Program-made: the position numbers and the translations under genes
Part shown: positions 60,473 through 64,000 of the stretch, piece after piece
Position numbering within the stretch: position 1 is the stretch's first letter
Layout of the letters: each line of letters opens with the position of its first letter
The notes under the pieces: generated by a model
Seen by the model: the letters and a program-made list of their open reading frames with translations, nothing else
The model's database searches: none
What the model was told of the DNA's origin: nothing
DNA from: Escallonia rubra
Lineage: Eukaryota; Streptophyta; Magnoliopsida; Escalloniales; Escalloniaceae
Assembly: GCA_033065855.1 (NCBI GenBank)
Contig: JAVXUO010001517.1
Location: 124,001 to 188,000, forward strand
Direction of reading: 5' to 3'
Length of the DNA stretch: 64,000 nt

Positions 60473-61678
60473 AGTTAATTACGCGGTTGACCACTGTACT
60501 ATTAGGCAAATTCCACTTTGACCACTGGACATCGATTTGTGTCATAGTAACCATTAAACTTTGAAATTCGTTTCAATCAGGTCACTCCGTCAATTTAAGT
60601 CCGTTTATTTAGGGTTACAATCGTCCATTCACTGTTCACCTTCTTCTTTCTTATTCTTCTTATTCTTCTTCACACACGCACACACATAAACAACATTCTT
60701 CCATTACTAGAACACTGAAGCACTCAAGACCTTGAGCCACAACCATCATGGTCACCCTTCCGAGCCACCCACCACCAGCAGCAATAATACACCATGGCAA
60801 AGCTTCACAAATCTATTCGACAACTAAGCATGAGATGGTTTACGACTAGTAGGCCAGTGAACAGAGAGTTGGGAGGGGGGATGCGGGGAGAAAGGAAGAG
60901 GACAGTGGGACCACACATTGCAGGCCATGACCATGTCTGTATCACACATCAGTAGCTCGTGGCCAAAGGGTAAGATAACATCATTTGCACCTCCTAGACA
61001 GGTTTCAACCCTTTTCTTTGTGGCTGGGGACTAGGTGCCATAAAGGCACCCTCTGCTGCTAGATGAGAAGAATTTGGTTTACGATCCAAGGGACTGAAAT
61101 CTGCATTAGAATAAGACGTGCAAATGAGAAAGAGTTAGTGTTGTTAGTGTTGGTGGGGGAGGCAACAATGTCGTTATGCATGTGTGCGTGCATGAGAGAC
61201 ACTGTGTGTGGGCTTCTGGACAATGTGTGTGTGTGTGTCTGTATATATTTTGTGTGTCTGTGTGTTGTGCGTGTGTCACTGTGTGAGGCAGCGTGTGTGT
61301 CTTTGTGTGTGTGAGAGAGAGAGAGATGGGTGGGGGGGGCAATGTGTGTGCATGGGTATGCGTATGTGTGTGTGATGGTGAAAATGTGTGTGGGTTTGGG
61401 GGAGTGTATGTGTAAGACGGAGAAGGACATAAGAGAGAAAGAAAGAGAGAGAGAGAGAGAGGAAGGAGGGAAAAGAGAGAGAGAAAAGGAAAATTCATAA
61501 AGACTAGCGTAAATAGACCAATATACTCCTGAGTAACCTAACTCCGTCAAGATTAATTTGACGGAGTGATCTGATTGAAACGAATTTCAAAGTTTAGTGG
61601 TTACTACGACACAAATCGATATCTAGTGGTCAAAGTGAAATTTGCCTAATAGTACAGTGGTCAACCGCGTAATTAACT
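60473..61678. mobile_element. Long-TIR element (Mutator-like)
   Basis: Inverted ends of about 125 bp begin AGTTAATTACGCGGTTGACC. They run from 60473 to about 60600 and from about 61550 to 61678, differing at only a few positions. The flanks are A-rich and I find no clean duplication. The interior has CA/TG and GA microsatellites (about 61200-61480) and a stretch without recognisable gene content. Structure suggests a non-autonomous Mutator-like element. Confidence 0.8.
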
Positions 61679-62074
61679 AAATAGAGTAAAAATACTGACA
61701 TGTAGATATTTGGGTGGAATAGTTATAATAATGGGAGTGAAGAAGAAGGTCCGATTGTAATAGGATAGAGCAGTTATTTATCGAATGTTAAAACATTTTC
61801 AATAATAACCTTGATTAACTTTTTAATAGTTTGATATTAGAATATTATGAAGGGGTATAATCAAAATTTAAAAAAGCTTTAATGATATAACAATGCTGTG
61901 GAGTAGTATAGATAACAGACATATACCTTACCTTTTCAATATTACTGCCAAATATAATAAGCAGAAGCCTTAGGAACAATTAACGGTATAAGAGTACTCT
62001 TCCTTAATTAAAATAATAATAATAATACCCAGTAAATAATACGGAGTAATAATAACAATAATAATAAAAATATA
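61679..62074. other. AT-rich intergenic DNA with AAT repeats
   Basis: No gene. AATAATAATA tracts and a short CGGAGTA near 62042 suggest an older Stowaway remnant. Confidence 0.45.
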
Positions 62075-62445
62075 CTCCCTCCGTCCCTTAAAAAGTGATC
62101 AAATTTCCTTTTTGGCCGTCCCACAAAGAGTTATCACTTCCAAATTAGGAAATATTCTGTAGGTATTTTTACATATTTACCCTTTTTATATATTTTTTTA
62201 TTCTATTTCTCTCACCACAATTAATTCTCTACCAACTCATTTTCTCTCTCATGGTCTACCACTTTACACTTTTTTATTCTGTTTCTCTTTCCACATTTAA
62301 TACTCTACCAACTAATTTTCTCTCTCATGGCCCACTTTCTTCTCCCTTCTCTCTAAATGGTAAAATGGGAAAGACACAATATATAACCTAAATCCTTAAT
62401 ATACGTGTAAAAAAAAATTGTGCACTTAAAAAGGGACGGAGGGAG
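62075..62445. mobile_element. Stowaway MITE
   Basis: A 371-bp element with ends CTCCCTCCGTCCCT, perfect in the first 14 bases at both ends. It is flanked by the TA duplication (62073-62074 and 62446-62447). This is the classic Tc1/mariner-derived Stowaway structure, noncoding. Confidence 0.92.
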
Positions 62446-62847
62446 TAGATTATAGAAATATTCTATACCTTTCTAGAATTGTCGGAAAACATAAGACAGT
62501 TTTACCCTCATTGTCAGTAGCAGTGAACTTCAGTAGGCCCCACCTGTCAACCTTTCCCCTTCACAAGTACATAACCCACCTGAAGCTGTACACAGTCTCA
62601 GCCTCAATAATACCGGCCATGAAACCCCCAAGAAAGCCCAGCGGCCAACTCTTCCCTGTTTCTCTCTCTAGAAGCTTCACCTCGCTCTCTCTCTGTATCA
62701 ACTAGACCCACATACTCATATATAATATTTACGGCCGCGTCGGTGAACAGCAGATGGCGCGGCCAGTAACAGTGGTAGTAGGATCAGCTGACCACCTTCC
62801 ACCGCCTTTGAACAAGATTTTTGTGGCAACAGTTTGTCCCCATTACC

Positions 62848-62856
62848 TATATATAA
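62848..62856 (+). promoter_or_regulatory. TATA box of the heat-shock factor gene
   Basis: TATATATAA lies 93-101 bp before the ATG at 62949. Transcription would start near 62880. This supports 62949 as the start over the in-frame upstream ATG at 62754, which would be outside the transcript. Confidence 0.65.
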
Positions 62857-62948
62857 CACCAGCACCTCACTGCCACTGCGCACTGATATCCTCCTCAAAG
62901 AAGAGCAACCAACCCATTATCCGATTACCCTCCCTCTTCTTCACAAAC

Positions 62949-63233
62949 ATGCCTCTTCAACCGAAGGAATCAAACCCTTCTGAGTCGAACGAGTTCAGGG
63001 AGGATGTGAGTGTTCCGCAGCCGCTTGATTGTTTGCTTGGAGCACCAGTTCCACCCTTTCTGTCAAAGACTTTCGATTTCGTGGATGATTCTGGTCTGGA
63101 CCCTGTTGTTTCGTGGGGGTCTACGGGCGAGAGCTTTGTGGTGTGGGATCCCGTGGAGTTTGCGAGGCTTGTGCTCCCTAGGAACTTCAAGCACAACAAC
63201 TTCTCTAGCTTTGTCCGGCAACTAAACACCTAT
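62949..63233 (+). CDS. HSFA3: Heat stress transcription factor, class A3-like, exon 1 (partial)
   Basis: First coding exon of a plant heat-shock factor, a DNA-binding activator of heat- and drought-stress genes that works as a trimer in the nucleus. The exon encodes 95 residues: an acidic, Pro-containing N-terminus, then most of the winged-helix DNA-binding domain. Key segments are [47 protein letters not shown] and VRQLNTY. It stops at TAT|GTGGGT (63233/63234), the conserved HSF intron position before GFRK. The N-terminus [20 protein letters not shown] points to class A3 rather than A1 or A2, from memory of the family. The second exon (GFRK..., oligomerisation and activation regions) is not in the window, so the intron exceeds 760 bp. 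Confidence 0.93.
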
Positions 63234-64000
63234 GTGGGTATCACATTCACGGCCTAGATTGGCTGCCTTTTTGGTCTCTGTATGTAAATTGTTAGCTTTT
63301 GTTTGTCATGTAATTCATGTATTGTTCTACGTGTATGCATTTGTTCGATGTTCGTTGGGTTGTATGTAATTAGATCATCTCAATGTAATTGTATATGCAA
63401 TTTTAAGTACTTGGAGGGATTTTGATCTACTCTACTGTCTTTCACTTTGTTGTATCGGATCTTCATTGAATTTGTCCTTTGTGATCGTTTTCTTGCTGTG
63501 AGATGCTTTGGCTGTTTCGTATATATGAGCTATAAGTCCAATTGAAATGTTCTGTTCCTGTCAATATTAGAGGCTGCTGTAGTTGCTTGAAATTCCCTTT
63601 GTGAGCTGAGACTGGACCCAGAAGCAGATACAAAAAAAAAAAAAACTTTAAAATTTCACCCCTGCTATTTCTCTGTGATTCTGTGTTACTGCTGTAAGCT
63701 TTGAAAGTTCCCACGCCTCATTCATATTCATGTAACATGGAAGTTCAATGTCTCGGGCTGCTTGTTCTGTATATGGCTCGTCTATCTTGTCCATGTTGTA
63801 CCTGGTGTTTGTCTACTTTAGCTGTTTCTAGTTGATACGTATGAGCATTCATCAAACGGGGGGATCGTAAGTAGGGTCAAGATGGTACCTTTTTGTTCTT
63901 CTATCCACCGAATAGAGAACATCCTCCTTCAAGCGTCTACTGGAGCGAGGAGGTTCATCTTCTGCAGGTAGGATTTCTTGTTTTGGTGGCACATTTGTTG
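63234..64000 (+). other. Intron 1 of the heat-shock factor gene
   Basis: Pyrimidine-rich, with TGTATG motifs and a poly-A run at about 63631-63644. No second exon or other gene is visible up to the window end. Confidence 0.7.

Noticed and set aside
61059..61550. 130-163-codon Thr/His/Ser-rich frames on the minus strand
   Set aside because: Read through TG and GA microsatellites within the long-TIR element.
63900..63977. Possible exon 2 of the heat-shock factor near the window end (CTTCTGCAG|GTAGGATTTC)
   Set aside because: The next HSF exon should start with GFRK coding sequence in phase 0. The bases after this AG do not encode it.
1..64000. CRISPR arrays, bacterial operons or a viral genome
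   Set aside because: No regularly spaced repeats with spacers, no polycistronic coding, no viral structural or replication genes. All content is plant nuclear.

Overview
The window reads as nuclear DNA from a flowering plant, most likely a eudicot. It has short exons with GT-AG introns, AT-rich intergenic DNA, a plant-only peptide-hormone gene (phytosulfokine) and a plant class A heat-shock factor, plus many plant-type transposons (hAT, Mutator-like, Harbinger-like, Stowaway, L1-type LINE, SINE). I cannot name the species.

Layout. 1-19.5 kb is gene-poor: a 1.45-kb Mutator-like element with 9-bp target duplications, several MITEs, one intact tRNA-Leu(AAG) gene on the minus strand, a GC-rich Harbinger-like insertion and fold-back elements. 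19.8-21.2 kb holds a three-exon phytosulfokine precursor gene (+). 22.3-33 kb is mobile DNA: a GGGCC-rich hAT element, a possible solo LTR, and a 4.5-kb hAT element whose transposase frame carries five in-frame stops. 34.4-42.4 kb is a seven-exon PCFS4/PCF11-type polyadenylation-factor gene (-). Its promoter and leader carry a telomere-like box and site II (TGGGCC/T) motifs. 43.6-52.3 kb holds a second and third copy of the GGGCC-rich hAT family, an LTR-like piece with a CAGTCGACTG palindrome array, and a decayed LINE. 53.7-57.9 kb is the ribosome-biogenesis gene RPF2 (+). 58-62.5 kb is intergenic with a long-TIR element and a Stowaway MITE. The window ends in the first exon and first intron of a heat-shock factor gene of the HSFA3 type (+).

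The protein genes are unrelated to each other: peptide signalling, mRNA 3'-end formation, 60S assembly and heat-stress transcription. Nothing here looks like a gene cluster or a new multi-gene system. The most interesting content is in the mobile DNA. Three members of one hAT family each have a perfect 8-bp target duplication. Two of them are nearly identical, and the third has captured a piece of a host M48 metallopeptidase gene, including its HELGH zinc motif. Exon boundaries were set by reading splice sites and frame by hand, without transcript data.
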